Position numbers and translations under genes: made by a program | The notes under the pieces: generated by a model | Seen by the model: only the letters and a program-made list of their open reading frames with translations | Database searches by the model: none | What the model was told of the DNA's origin: nothing | In this document: in pieces, positions 22,465 through 35,712 of the stretch | Layout of the letters: each line of letters opens with the position of its first letter | Numbering within the stretch: the first letter of the stretch is position 1 | Assembly (NCBI GenBank): GCA_932294295.1 | Contig: OW028584.1 | Location: 11,230,407-11,294,406, forward strand | Length of the DNA: 64,000 bases | Direction of reading: 5' to 3' | DNA from: Alitta virens | Taxonomy: Eukaryota; Annelida; Polychaeta; Phyllodocida; Nereididae

Positions 22465-25400
22465 TGGAATATACAGAGCATAGGTGGTAAATTTGAACTG
22501 GAGTACATACAAAATTTTTTCTCTAAATATGAAATCATATTTCTATTCGAAACAATGAAACTGAACTCTTTCGAGCCTTCATTGCAAGGATATCAATACA
22601 CCCATTGTCAAAGGCAATACCAGCATCCTCGTGCACGTAGGCCATCTGGTGGCATTGCTGTTCTTATAAAAAATAATGTAAAGCACTTAGTTAAAATCGA
22701 GAAAATTAATGAATATGTTATTTGGCTCAGAATAATACAGAAATCTAAGCCTTCTATAGTTATTGGTGGTACTTACATACCGCCTTTAGGCTCCAAAATA
22801 TATCTAAACACTAATAAAATGAATGATATCTATAACCTGTTACAACAAGATATTGTACAATTTCTCCAACTCTCACCACAGGTTGCACTCTGTGGTGACT
22901 TAAACAGTCGCACTGGGGGACTTAATGATATTGCGCAAGACACTGCAGGTAAAGACACAGGTCTAATACTAGATATAAATGCTACTTATACATATCTGGG
23001 CATACCTCACCAAAACTCAAATTGGTATACTAAAATTAGACAGACAAAAGATACCACACATAATAACTATGGTAAAGAATTGATCCAAATGTGTAAAACC
23101 AGTGGAATGAGAATAATGAATGGATATATTAATGCCAATAATACTGAAAACTTTACGTGCTATACTCCTCTTGGCAAAAGCATTGTAGACTACCTAGTAA
23201 GCACAAAAGAACTGAGTGATGTACTAACTAACTTTAATATCTGTCCCAAATTAGTAGAATCGGACCATACACCTCTAGCATTCACAATTCTTTTAAACAC
23301 ATCCAATGAAAACACTGAATGCATACGACCTAAACTAGCTAAAACCTCACATAAAGACAAACGATTTTATTATGTATTTGACAAGGATAGACTACCCGAT
23401 TATATAAACAATCTCAAAAGTGAGCCAGCACAGAATAAACTTTTCAGTGTCACTGAGAGCATCAGTGAGAATGCAGGTTCAGATGCAGTTATAAGTTCCA
23501 CTTATGATTATTTAAAGTATAGCATAGAGTCCACATTTAAGAAAAAATACCTAAAGCCTGCAACAAACACCTTCCCTGTTAATAATTGGTATGATGATGA
23601 ATATAAAGATGCTAGAAAAGCTGTTAATAACTATGCTAAAACACGTAGCCTAGATATTTCTGTACATAATGAACAATACAAATCTCTAATTAAAAGATAT
23701 AAGAATGTAATACAACATAAGAAACGATTATATCAGAGGTCAAACAGAGATAAACTTAGTGAGTTTAAATCCACTAACCAAACTGATTGCTGGAAATTTT
23801 GGAATAAACTGACCGTAGGTAAAAATAAAATAAGTAACCAACCTGACCTCCAAACATTTCATGAGTATTTCACTAACCAGGCTTGTCCACCTGTATGCAA
23901 CTATTTTGACATAGAGCACTTAACAGAGATAAACAATTATGTTGATATGATAAATTTTGACCAACAAACTTACCAAAATTTTAATGAAATTACAGTAACT
24001 GACCATGTCTGTGACTCTGTTATAACAGAGGATGAAGTAGCTATACACATTAGGAAACTTAAAAATAATAAAGCATCCGGTACTGATGGTATCCCCGGTG
24101 AATTCTATAGGTATATAGCAGATGAACTAGTCACACCCTTTTGCACAATATTTAACTACATTTTTGAAAGAGGAGAATATCCGTCTCAATGGGCAGAGGG
24201 AATTATCAATGCACTACATAAGAAAGGAGACCAGTTGAATCCCGATAATTATAGGAAAATCACTGTAACAGTAGCTATGGCCAAAGTTTTCGATTCAATT
24301 TTGAATGCAAGACTCTATTTTAAAAATGACGCCATGTCCCTTGATGACCCTTTTCAGTTTGGGTTTACCCCCTCGCGTGGAACAGCAGATTGTGTTTGTG
24401 CACTGGATACTGTAATCCGATATCAGCTATTTCATAAGAAACCAACATTTTTATGTTTTGTGGATTTCACAAAAGCATTTGATTATATCAATAGAAACGC
24501 CCTGTACTACAAACTTCATAAAAATAAAATAGGAAAGAAGATGCTTAATATTATTATTAGCATGTTTGATAAAGCACAGGCCAAAGTATATCAACAGGGA
24601 AAATATGGTGACCACATAGACAGTATTTTTGGGGTACCACAAGGAGGGATATTAAGTCCCAAATTATTTAATGAGTTCATGTCAGATCTACCCAATTACC
24701 TAAATTCTAAAGATGGAATAGAAATAAATGGTACCCACTTCACCCACCTCCTTTATGCAGATGATATAGTCCTCATATCTGGCTCTGCTACCGGACTACA
24801 AAATAGCATTGATTCTTTACATAATTTTTGTGCAAAATGGCACCTTATTGTTAACACTTCTAAAACAAAAGTCATGAAAATTATGACTAAATGTACTGTA
24901 GACTTTAGGTACAACTACCAAAATATTGAAATTGTTAATTCATATACATACTTAGGCCATGTTCTAAATTCACATAGAGTTCTACATGATAAAATGCCTG
25001 AATATCTAGTCAACCAAGCGCAAAAGGCACTATTTGCTCTCCAAAGTAGAATAAAACCATCCCTTGGCTACATACCCCCATCACTTGCTATCAAGATGTT
25101 TGATAGCTATATTCTGCCAATCCTTGAATACAATAGCATGTTATGGTGTATGGGTAAACAACACAATGACATGGAGAAATTACAAATTAGATATCTTAAA
25201 AGTTTGTTAGGTGTAAGAAAACAAACCCCAACCTTAGCTGTGTATGCTGAGACAGGCAGGTTTCCTCTTATGGTTAGACAAAAGATAAACATGATTAAGT
25301 ACTGGGGAAGACTAATGACACTGCCATCCTATGACACCCTACATAAATGCCTCAAAATTCAAGAATTTCTACACCTGAAGGGTCAGAGCAACTGGTACAA

Positions 25401-25941
25401 TAAAACAATACATATCATAAATGAATGTAATATAAATAGTTGGGAATCAAAGGTGCCAGAAACTCTGGTCACTGAAATCAAACTTAAACTGTATGAAATT
25501 GAACAATCAAGGATCCTTAGGGAGATTAATGACTCTGAGAAGCACCCAAAACTAAGAACATATAAATTATTTAAAACTACTTATTGCTTTGAACCTTATC
25601 TAAATCTTAACCTCCCCAAGAGAACATATAATAACATAGCGAGATTTAAACTTAGCTCACATAACCTCAAAATTGAAACCGGAAGACACGAGACCCCCAA
25701 AATACCATTAGAAGAAAGAAAATGTAATAAATGTGATAGTAATGAGGTAGAAGATGAACTACATTGCCTCTTAATCTGTAACAATCATGCAGGACCAAGA
25801 AATCAATTAATCCTAAAAGCAACTAGCCTGATACCAAATTTCCATAACTTAGATAAAACACAACAATTTAAATCATTGATGTCAAATAAAGAACCTGAAA
25901 TGATATATGCTCTTGGTAATTTCCTAAATAAAGTAGTGTAG
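22465..25941 (+). mobile_element. Non-LTR retrotransposon ORF2 (endonuclease-RT)
   Basis: Intact 1128-codon frame from ATG 22555 to TAG 25941, with the frame open back to 22465. It encodes an apurinic-type endonuclease: GDLN at 114-117 and catalytic-type SDH at 236-238. The reverse transcriptase follows: FVDF at 635-638, PQGGILSP at 695-702 and YADD at 734-737. A C-terminal Cys-rich finger starts at C1057/C1060 and ends with H and C near 1070-1076. The endonuclease N-terminus (WNYRALGGKF, then LFET) is encoded upstream of the ATG and is preceded directly by TAA at 22462, so the natural start or an upstream frame is lost. Codon use is AT-rich. It belongs to the Jockey/CR1/L2-like group by motif style; the exact clade is not assigned. 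Confidence 0.9.
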
Positions 25942-26450
25942 ACTTAAATTTCCACTGGGCTCCTCTGACTTGCCACTTCCTTGACAACTGCCATCATAAA
26001 TTAGATGAGTCAAAATGCCAGGGTCAGCGCAATGTTGCCTGGTATTTTTCTCTTATGAAACCTATATGTAAACTGCAAATTTTAACTTGTATTGTGATAT
26101 TATTATCAGTATTTTGTATATAATTATGAAAATTTTAATCTTATTTTATGTTGTGATCAGTATTTTTGTTAAATGCCTCACTGGTTGATATGTGATTTAT
26201 GTTTTATGTAAATCTTACTCTATGTTTTATGTAAATCCTACTGTGAGGATATTATTACCTTGAATTTTTAGCTATATTTAGCATATTATGATTTATGTAT
26301 AAAATAATGAGAACCTGTATAGCATATTTCTGTAGACCGGTGTAGCTTTAGTTAGATTTAGTGAGTAGAGCTGTAGTTATATGTGACAAATGTATCTTTT
26401 CTGATATGAATCAATGTCAATAAAAGCCATATATATATATATATATTAAT
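25942..26450 (+). mobile_element. 3' UTR and tail of the retrotransposon
   Basis: AT-rich sequence follows the ORF2 stop and ends TGTCAATAAAAGCCATATATATAT, i.e. a poly(A)-signal-like motif followed by a TA repeat tail. The same terminal arrangement recurs at about 40880-40966 and 48690-48795, which fixes this as the element's 3' end. Confidence 0.7.
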
Positions 26451-27189
26451 GACTTGGGCATTACCCTCCCCCCTTGCATAGAAAATTATTCATAGATCAG
26501 GTTTCCCCCCCCCCCCAACCAATCCAGAGTAGTTGGCTGCACTTTATTAGCGGTAAAAACACTCTAATATGGATGAACTTTCCATACTGAAATTTCTGCC
26601 ACTAGAGGAGCATGGACTTGTCAGGCCTACTAGCACGCCATCTGGTATGAAAATATTTTTCGTGCACATAACCAATCAATGCGCACGACACATCTAGGCG
26701 CTGTCGTGCATATAACCAATGAACATGCACTTGTCGTGTATATATATATAGCCATTCCGGTCATGGTACATCAAAATTTTCAGCTTGATGGAGCACAGGG
26801 GCTGACTTTGACCAAAGAGGCTGTAAGCCTTTGCTTTGACAAGGTTGGATGGCTGACTACCTTTTGGAGTATCCAAAGTCAGCTTTGAACTAAACATATC
26901 TTAAGGTCATGTCACTGTTCAGTGATATATATCTCAGGGTAAATAATAATTTACAATATACAACAATTAGTCCAAGGCCATTAATTGGCATTATCACGTC
27001 ATTATTAGGTGGGTCAAAGATTGAAAATTAATTTTTCTTGCACCTGAAATGCCATATGTACACGGTTTCAGTCAGATCATAATGTTACATCCTGGGCAAG
27101 ATCCGAGGTCCTGGGTTTGAAAGCTTGGTTTGATTCCCAGGTGGGGCACTAGCTCTCTCCATATGTATATATAAAATTATGTCTCAATG
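26451..27189. other. Noncoding spacer with simple repeats
   Basis: This stretch contains a C10 run, GCACGACA/TGTCGTGC-type motifs near 26640-26745 loosely like those at 16.6 kb, and a possible extra B-box-like GGTTTGATTCC (about 27128-27138). No gene is seen. Confidence 0.4.
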
Positions 27190-27478
27190 TTATTCGGAAA
27201 CTTAGTTAGCTTATACGACAAGCTGCCAGAGGCAGACGTAATGATGAGATGATAAGGATTGGAATCCACACCATGTTAAATTTACCCCATGGGTGGATCT
27301 TCTCCCTCAGCATAGACACCCGAGTACAAAGCACCTATTTAACATCTCATGCGATCAACATCCAGCTGAGATGAATCTCATGAAGAGTGCACGGGTTGGG
27401 GTTTCGAACCCGGGACCTTCAGCAGAGCTGGCCAATGTGGAATTGGCAGATGCCTTACCCACCAGGCCACCCAATGTG
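27190..27478 (-). mobile_element. tRNA-derived SINE, near full length
   Basis: On the minus strand a tRNA-like head carries an A box (TGGCCTGGTGGGTAAGG, 27469-27453) and a perfect B box (GGTTCGAAACC, 27410-27400). A unique body follows, with TTGGAATCCACACCATG (inverse on this strand) and a GGCAGACGTAATGATGAGAT block. Partial copies occur at about 28905-28988, 58972-59025 and 37040-37085, and a diverged relative at 42785-43040. Confidence 0.8.
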
Positions 27479-27497
27479 TATATATATATATATATAT
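27477..27497. repeat. TA microsatellite flanking the SINE
   Basis: A (TA)n run lies immediately outside the tRNA head of the SINE. Confidence 0.8.
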
Positions 27498-27698
27498 TTA
27501 TATACATAAAAGCATCACACAGTCAAGCATCCAATAAAAATACACTGCATATCATTTGCATATATATCAAAAAAACTTTCAATAAAACAATGAGAAAATG
27601 ATCACTCAATGAATGTGAATAGTTTGATGCATTTTTGTAGCTAAATGCAGGTGGATGTTTCTGGGTAAAAAACAATGATTTTAAGTCTTCATAAACAG

Positions 27699-27704
27699 TT
27701 TATT
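27699..27704 (-). terminator. Possible distal poly(A) signal of the diacylglycerol kinase gene
   Basis: AATAAA on the minus strand lies at the far edge of a gene-free, repeat-poor interval downstream of the kinase stop codon. Assignment as the true transcript end is inference from position. Confidence 0.25.
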
Positions 27705-28904
27705 AATTGCACATAACATCATCTACAGAAGATACAAATTCAAGTAAAAACAGTTGTGTAGGTGAACCATAAATCAGTGAAACTAACACAAATCATTGTA
27801 CACAAAAACCCTTATTAAGATCAGTCAAAATGAAAAATGTAAAATATGGGCTGGGGGAAATTCTGTTATTATTAGAATTGGACAGATATACAGTATATAT
27901 AATATGATGATGACAATGAACACCTAAAACACATTGAGAATATGTTAATCTATGTTTATTTTACATATCGAAGAGATCAACGGTAATAATATACAGGGTA
28001 TAGTAGAAGGAAAATACAGCAAAAATCATAAGCATAATCAATAAAACATATATTATAAGACATATTTTTTTTTTACATTTAGTAATGAAAATGTTATACT
28101 GAATCCACCCCCATGGCCATAGTAAGCTGATGTAAGTTATACAAGGTGATATACAAAGTGTTATAGAATGTGTACAATAATGTTATACATGATGCTGGAA
28201 TTTCACGTTCAGGTTTGAAAATTCTAGCAAAACACGAATGAAAAGCCAAGGCAAGCGTTTAATATCATTAATATCATAACGAAAAGGCGCATCGATAAGT
28301 CACGACTTAAAAAAAATGCGAAAATCTTATTTTTAAAAACCAGCGATGAATAATGAAATGTTTCTACTTCCTGAATACAGTGAATATTTACTATACTGTC
28401 TTATCCTAATAATTTTTGACCAGCTCAAATTTACCCGTGATAAAAATAAAAGACCATCTTAGAAGAGTCAGACCACCAGCATAGACAGGATGCCATAATT
28501 TTCTCGATTTACGTATAAAACCAGCCAGATTTTGACGCGAGACTGTAGTTTTGGGTCCGGTTTTAGCTGCAATTTAAGATTTCTGTCATAAATAACTTTG
28601 CTTTGCAGTCCAGTTTCAATCGCATACATTTTCATGATGCCATGGTTAAGGCACAGAATAAACTAAATTGTGCGAAATTTTTCTGCCCAAAACTGTCCAA
28701 TTTCATAGGAAAGAACTAGCATTTTTCACCCCCTTGTACCAGTTGTACTAAACTTATAGTGTTACATAAGTAACAACTTAATTCCATGTCGCAGATATTA
28801 ATTAAAAGAGATACACATATCAAAATCCCATATCTTGATTTCATGAAGAACAAACGGTCAACTGTCTCAATGCTACTGGATCTACAGCTAAGTAAGTCTG
28901 CTTA

Positions 28905-28988
28905 TATGACCCGCTACCAGAGGCAGACGTAATGATGGGATGATAAGGCTTGGAATCCACACCCTGTTACACATTAACCCCATGGTGA
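28905..28988 (-). mobile_element. SINE 3'-body fragment
   Basis: CAGAGGCAGACGTAATGATG and GGAATCCACACC(C)TGTTA match the 27190 copy in the same orientation. The match stops at a G12 run (28989-29000), with the tRNA head missing. Confidence 0.7.
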
Positions 28989-31900
28989 GGGGGGGGGGGG
29001 TCTTTTAATTGGGGAATTACTGTATCAATATAACTTTCAAACAGTAATTACCATGCAGTGACCTTTAGTCCATTCGTATTTCTGACCTCCAATAATTTAA
29101 GCCCATCTCCAGTATACACTGGTACAAAGGCTTAAAAGTCCAAATGAGTAAATATGGTACCGAACATATCACTGATACACTTTCTCCTAGATGTAGTTAG
29201 TTCTCTTCAAATCCAAGGTTTTCTGATCATTTACACTTCAATAGAAATAGAAATTCACAAGAACAACCACTCAAGACTCCCATTGCCATAATGACATGCA
29301 AAGACTATCAACACTGCATAGGTACTTCGAAATTTCAAACGGGTTAAATAGCGAGCATTACACATACATCGTATATCAAACTCCCACAAAGACATACACA
29401 CAGGCTTTATATTTGGGTTGATTACTAGGATATATTCCCAAAGGTTTATAGCAATTAATTGTGCTAACCAAATATATAATTACCAAATTATACTTAAATA
29501 TTGATTTGCTACATTACAATATAAATATATATATTATTTATTTTACAATTATTTTAAAATTCTACTGTATTTCTATTATCAAAATTCCAAAAGATTTGTG
29601 TTAAAATTCCACAAGATTTCTAAAGTAATCATGAAGGGATTAAAACGATAAACCTCTGCGCTCATACAATGTACCAGTTACAACGTCAATGAGATAACCT
29701 ACGCAAGCTTCACATTTAACATTTATGAGATATATTATGGAAAAAAGCCAATTTGGAAATGCATCAGCAATCTTAAATAGCCACTATAGTAGTTCATATT
29801 AATACCAATACATGTCATACAACAGACAATTAAATCTCTACTTAATATGCATAGTCCCCAAGTGATCTTAAATATTTTGACTATACACATGCAGTATTGG
29901 GTGATTTAATATTAAAAAAAAAATGATCAAATGATACTTTAGTGCTTGTGTCACATTGTGCTTACTATATAGAAATCTACCGCAGGAATTCATTACAGCA
30001 AAATACAGTTTGGTCAATAAATGATATTATCATGAAATGACATGCATCCATTCAATGGAGAGTTAGGCTCATCCTCCCGCGGCACAGGCTGCAAGCCCTG
30101 CCAAATCAGTTTCATTATGAAAAAGCATCGAGTGGCCGTTTGATTTGTCATGGTATGACTTGGGATGATGAGTTAGGCTTTAATTGATGTTGTAACTTTA
30201 GCATTAAAATTATAATTATAAATTTATAATGAAAAACTTGGAACGAGGCACATGAAGATATAGCTCATAAATGCAACATTCAAACATTAGATTTAGATGT
30301 CAAAAGTCCAAAACTTGTTTTTTTCCAAGCTCAAATGAATTTAGTATATTATATGCATTTTATCAAATTCATATGTATTTTTACATTTACTCAAATTTTT
30401 GCCATATGAGGGAAATTTTCCATTTTCAAAAATGTATATAAAAACCAATTGAATGAAATCCCATATATTTATACACAATTTTACAAACTGTGAAACATCA
30501 GTGATTAAATACACTGAAAAACACCCATTCTCTCGGATGATTAACAATGACATACAAGAAAATTTCATGCAGGAATGCTATATAACATATACCTATTCGT
30601 CATGCACAATAATTTATTAAACGTGAATGATCAGAAAACCTTGGCAACCATTTGACGAGAGTGCAATTGCAATTATTCTCATATCAAATTCAGGAATAGC
30701 TGGTCATAATTGAGTTAACTAGTTTCTGAATACTTCTTGATCTTACAGACATGTCATCATATCCAGTTTAACACCATAGTTTCTCTGGTATAAGCAACAG
30801 TTGACATTTTTATACAATCACAATTAACATCTGCATTAATTTCCGGCACTGACTATTGGGTGTACTCGCCTAAAATGGTCTTTTATTTCTTTCTTACGAG
30901 CAAAACTAAGACTGGGTTTGCAATTCTTTGTTAATCTCAACCTACCTATCTAGTATATATTCACAAATTTGTGTCATAAAACTACACAAAGAGAACTTTA
31001 AGCAATGCATTCCTAGTTTTTTATTTTTACATTAAAGTTGCTACTGATTTGAAACGGTTTCGCTAAGACTAGCATCGACGAATCAGTCTGTCATTTTCTT
31101 TCGGAAAGGCACTGTATACAACAACACCCTCAAACAAAGGCAGAAGGCAATGACTATAATAATGCAAGGCCTTGCAATACGATTAATGCTTCGCCCACAC
31201 CAGTTTTTCTTTTACGAATATATGTTTTATACATGCCATATTCAAACATAGAACACAAACCATTGTCAAAACGAAAGGACTTTGCCGATATCAAACTCTA
31301 GCTCAGTTATTATTATCACATAAAAAATCACTAGTTATGTAATATTAACTACAGAATTATACAACTTGACACGGATGATAATAAGAGTCAAATAATCGCT
31401 AAAACATTTGACAAATATTTCACACACAAAGCTCTAACGAGGACATGGTAAAGACATCATATAAACATCACATAGACAGTAAAGTCTAAATGACATAACA
31501 GATCCAACCGCATTAAAATCTCCCATTATGTTAACGCTGTCAGATACATAACAATTTAATCAGGGTGAATAGTCTATGAAAGGGGAAAAATGGTTTATCT
31601 CATGTTTAGATCCCTGAAGTGACCATATATGTATAACGAGACATATCAAACATTTTCCACGGTAAAGTATCAAATGTAAATTCTTTCTCTACGTTAAAAT
31701 TGTCACTGGACAACTTCCTAACTGTTCGTTAACAGGCTTCCTCATCTTCCTAGTTCATAAAAAAAAAAAAAAAAGATCCCTTTAGAGTGTTCAAATCATA
31801 CAACATAAATGTTATATACGATGGAGATATCACTTGAAGGAACACATAACATTGAGATTGGAACATGTTTTTACAATGGGCTTCTGTTTTTGTAGAATTT

Positions 31901-34900
31901 CTCATGAAAGATTTTTTTCTTATTTATTGTTTATTACAAAGAAATCATAAGTCTCGAAACGCTTGTTAAGACCCAATAATGAAAATGTTCACCTTAACGA
32001 GAACATTGTCAAAAGCTTGTTTAAAGTTCAACTTCTAACAATTCCATCTTTTTAACCTTTTTTATATTTATATTTTACATAGTTCAATTGCATTATTTTA
32101 CAACCCAATTAAGGCAACTGTCCTTACTCTAAAAGTAATTTTTTTTGGAAGAAGGTTGCTATTTTCTGCAGTGTTCTTAAGATCAACATTTTCTTTGGAA
32201 TTTCTTAAAAGATATTTGAAAAACTGTACAAACTATTATTCATCGCCATATTTGTTTTAAAATCTTGTTTATACAAATGTTATAATTTTTCTGGTATGGT
32301 GCGTGCCCGATTAAATTTGTCAAAAACCAGGTAAACAATAATTCTGTGACATTTAGTTTTTGTTTTGCTTTTGTTTGGCAAAAAAGAACTCTTCATTGAA
32401 TTTTCCCCCTCGGAAAACCTTTCTATGTCATTCACAAACTGCCTCAAATTTTTGCTAATAGCTCAAACGTATTTGTTCTCTCAGTGTACAATAAAAAAAA
32501 ATTAATTTTGTAGCAATTTTGAAGTGGTTAAACGAACACTGCAAATAACCATCAAAACTAACTATTCTACTTGCAAAAATCTATATCAAAATCTACACTG
32601 TGTAAAAACCCTTTCTTTTCCATAGTTTATATCCAATTTTCTACATATGCTGTCAGACCACAATAGTGTGATCATGCACCTAAAAGAAAACTCTATTTAA
32701 CTTTTAAATGAAATAGGGACTTTTTCACTAAAGATTAAGCTTATAATATATGCTCGTGTATAACAGCTATGACTAGTTGCAATTTCAGACAACAAGGACA
32801 TTATGTTAGCAATAGTTGAAATATTTTACGTAAAATTGGTCAGAAATTAGTGCTCCTACTTTGGCATTTATTTCGTGACTATTCAGGCTAATGAAATATT
32901 CAAACTTTGATTACACATTCAATGTTGTTCACAGGGTATTGTAGCCGTCTAATTGTGTTTGACGGCAAAAAAAAAAAAAAATGCGAATGGCCACCTCAAA
33001 CAACAAACACCTCAATTAAACGCAAATTTCAGTTATTATATACAACAAGTAAATATCTCCTGGGTGTCATATAACTCACAATGAAATTAACCGCTTCTGT
33101 AGGTTTTAATCATGCGTACTATGAAAGCGTACATAACCTAAATACAATTTGACATTTTCACGGAAAGTGTTTTGGGTTGCGCATGTTAAAATGATCACTA
33201 CTAAAATGATTAAAAGGCTCAGAAGACCAGGCAATGTAACATTAAACCTCAGGCATGGCTTAGATAGCATCGAAGTTAGATACACGTGTGATATAATAAT
33301 ATGATAAGCTTTACATTTTATGTACAATGTTTTAAAGACTACATTCAGGGAGGCAGCCCAGTGAAAATATTCACAAAATAACTGTGAAACATTTTGACAA
33401 GTACATACTATACTTATCAGTGTTAAGAGTTTGAAAAATAAACTTAAAAAATTCAGTGTAACAGTAAATAATAACAAATTCCAATTCAGGACAAACAATA
33501 CAATGCTGCTCACAATAATTAAGGAGTAATAATTACAAGCACTAAATTGGATAAATATATGCTAAGTATAAGAATGAAATGATGCTAAAACGAAATGCAA
33601 GGCCCTATAAAGTCTGCGTCTAATTTACAAATAATAATTAAAAAAAGCACAGTAAGGTTTGTCTTGTTTCCCTGATGTGGCTTACTGTCACATAACAGTA
33701 AGTTAGATCTGGTATTATTGTCAATTAAATATTGGGCATTCGGAAGTTAAAAATAATAAGAACGAGCTAGAAACTGCATTTACTGTTCACAAACTGTGCT
33801 CAGTGACAATGTTACCATGTTTAAGCTATGAGAAACATGGCAGCAGAAAAACGAACTGCAAATCGCAACTAACCATTTTGGCTTTTTCAAACGCCTACGA
33901 TCTACATTCGGCTACTCTTTGCTGATAATATATTGTCATCTTTAAGAGGAGTTTATCATCCAGAATCAAACCCAGGTCTTTTGCATTTAAGCAAAATCAA
34001 TTGACAACAACAGTTGTGGAGTGACTTTCTGTTGCCTCAAGAACGCACTAAGTTAACTCAATTAGCTTGTGATATTTCCTCAAATATGGTTCGTACCAAT
34101 CCAGATACTACATAAGTACTACTACATATATATTAAAGTACTCTTCGAATGTATCCAGTTCATCTTTCTGCTGCTATACTCCCCTTATTAGGCATTGTGG
34201 CATAAAATATTGATCATACAGCGGCAAAACCTCAGCTCTGCATTATAACACTCCTAGCATTGTTCTACAGCATTTGTCTTGGCCAAATAGTGATAGTGAC
34301 TGAATGTAATAGGTCCTACAATGAACTTACAAATATTCTAAAATACCTAGAAACACACACGACTCAGAATATAATACAATGTTGGACCAGCCCATATATA
34401 TAATATTATGTAAGTTTGTGTGTATATCCGTGTGTTATATATAGCAACAATATATTCAAACATTAATTTTGTACATATAGTACACATATGCCAGCTATAA
34501 AAGGCTGAGAAAAAGAGTGTTAGTCATAAATTTATCATCTGGGGGTGAAGTACATTAAATATAGTATATTTGTAGTGTATGTGTAATATACGATTCAGGT
34601 TTCATAATCAGTTCAAGGGTTATGAATCATAGAATTGAGAAACTATAGATTTTACAGTGAAGAAAAACTTTCCTGACAATTTGAAGGATACAAGGGTTTA
34701 CAAATGTTAGCAAGTGATGCTCAGTTAATGGGAACACGTAGTTGTAGATATCTGTTCATCGTTATATAATTATAAGTCTTCAACACACTTTTTTTGTTTG
34801 TTATGAATCTTAACACATCATCATCAACATCATCATCACATTTTCGTGTAATATATCCACAACCTCAATGGGGGGAAACAACCACCAAAAAACCGCAAAC

Positions 34901-35656
34901 ACATTTTACTAGAATAATTCCTAAAAACATCTCGTAAAAATCACTTGAAATCGCATCACGAGGTCTCGTCACGACTCGCCAACAACCTCCTAAATGTCAA
35001 CAACATGTCGTATGGCAACGCTATTAAATAATATATATATATATATACTGAAATTGTAATCGAAGTCTCATATGAGCAAATATTTACAATGTATATCATA
35101 GCAAAGTAGCGTTAACAAAATTGTTCTATAGGATATACATATACATTAAAAAGTCATGCAGAGATAGGTGCTGGGTAATTTACATGATGGGCATTAATAT
35201 CATAAGGGACGGGCTCTTCAATTACGATGCAAATATCATGATCTATGCATTATATAAGGCCTATAGTATGATACCTCAACAATTAGTATACATAACAATC
35301 AATTTTTACTTTGGCATTGGTAAAATACTAGATAACATAGCACATTCATGTTGTTTGCACAATGTATTATTTAATATGAAACAGCATTAGTTTTGCACAT
35401 GTCAAATTACAGCAATAGTGCAGGGCAATGTTTATCATTAGGCACCAGCAAAAATTAAGGTAGCTTTTAGTTATGCTAATCACTAAACAAGTCTCGATAT
35501 AATATAATCATGTAGATATAATTAGACGCAATCTCTTCCTACTTGCTCTTGAACTCATTACTTGTCTTTCACTACTTTTGATAATTGCATAAGTTGCACC
35601 TGGCAACGATGCAAAACATTTTTTTTCTAAATCTCCATCGTTCATTTACCCTTGAG

Positions 35657-35712
35657 TATGACGTATGACGTATGACGTATGACGTATGACGTATGACGTA
35701 TGACGTATGACA
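35657..35712. repeat. TATGACG heptamer array, 8 units
   Basis: Seven exact TATGACG units and one TATGACA follow in tandem. Each junction creates TGACGTA, a CRE-like half site. Confidence 0.95.

Noticed and set aside
27400..27469. Functional tRNA gene
   Set aside because: A and B boxes are present but the cloverleaf stems do not close and a long SINE body follows.
33106..33513. 135-codon minus-strand frame rich in Leu/Ile/Val
   Set aside because: AT-rich composition yields hydrophobic codons by chance. No family motif, no supporting splice or start context.
35657..35712. CRISPR array
   Set aside because: Heptamers are contiguous with no spacers; eukaryotic context.
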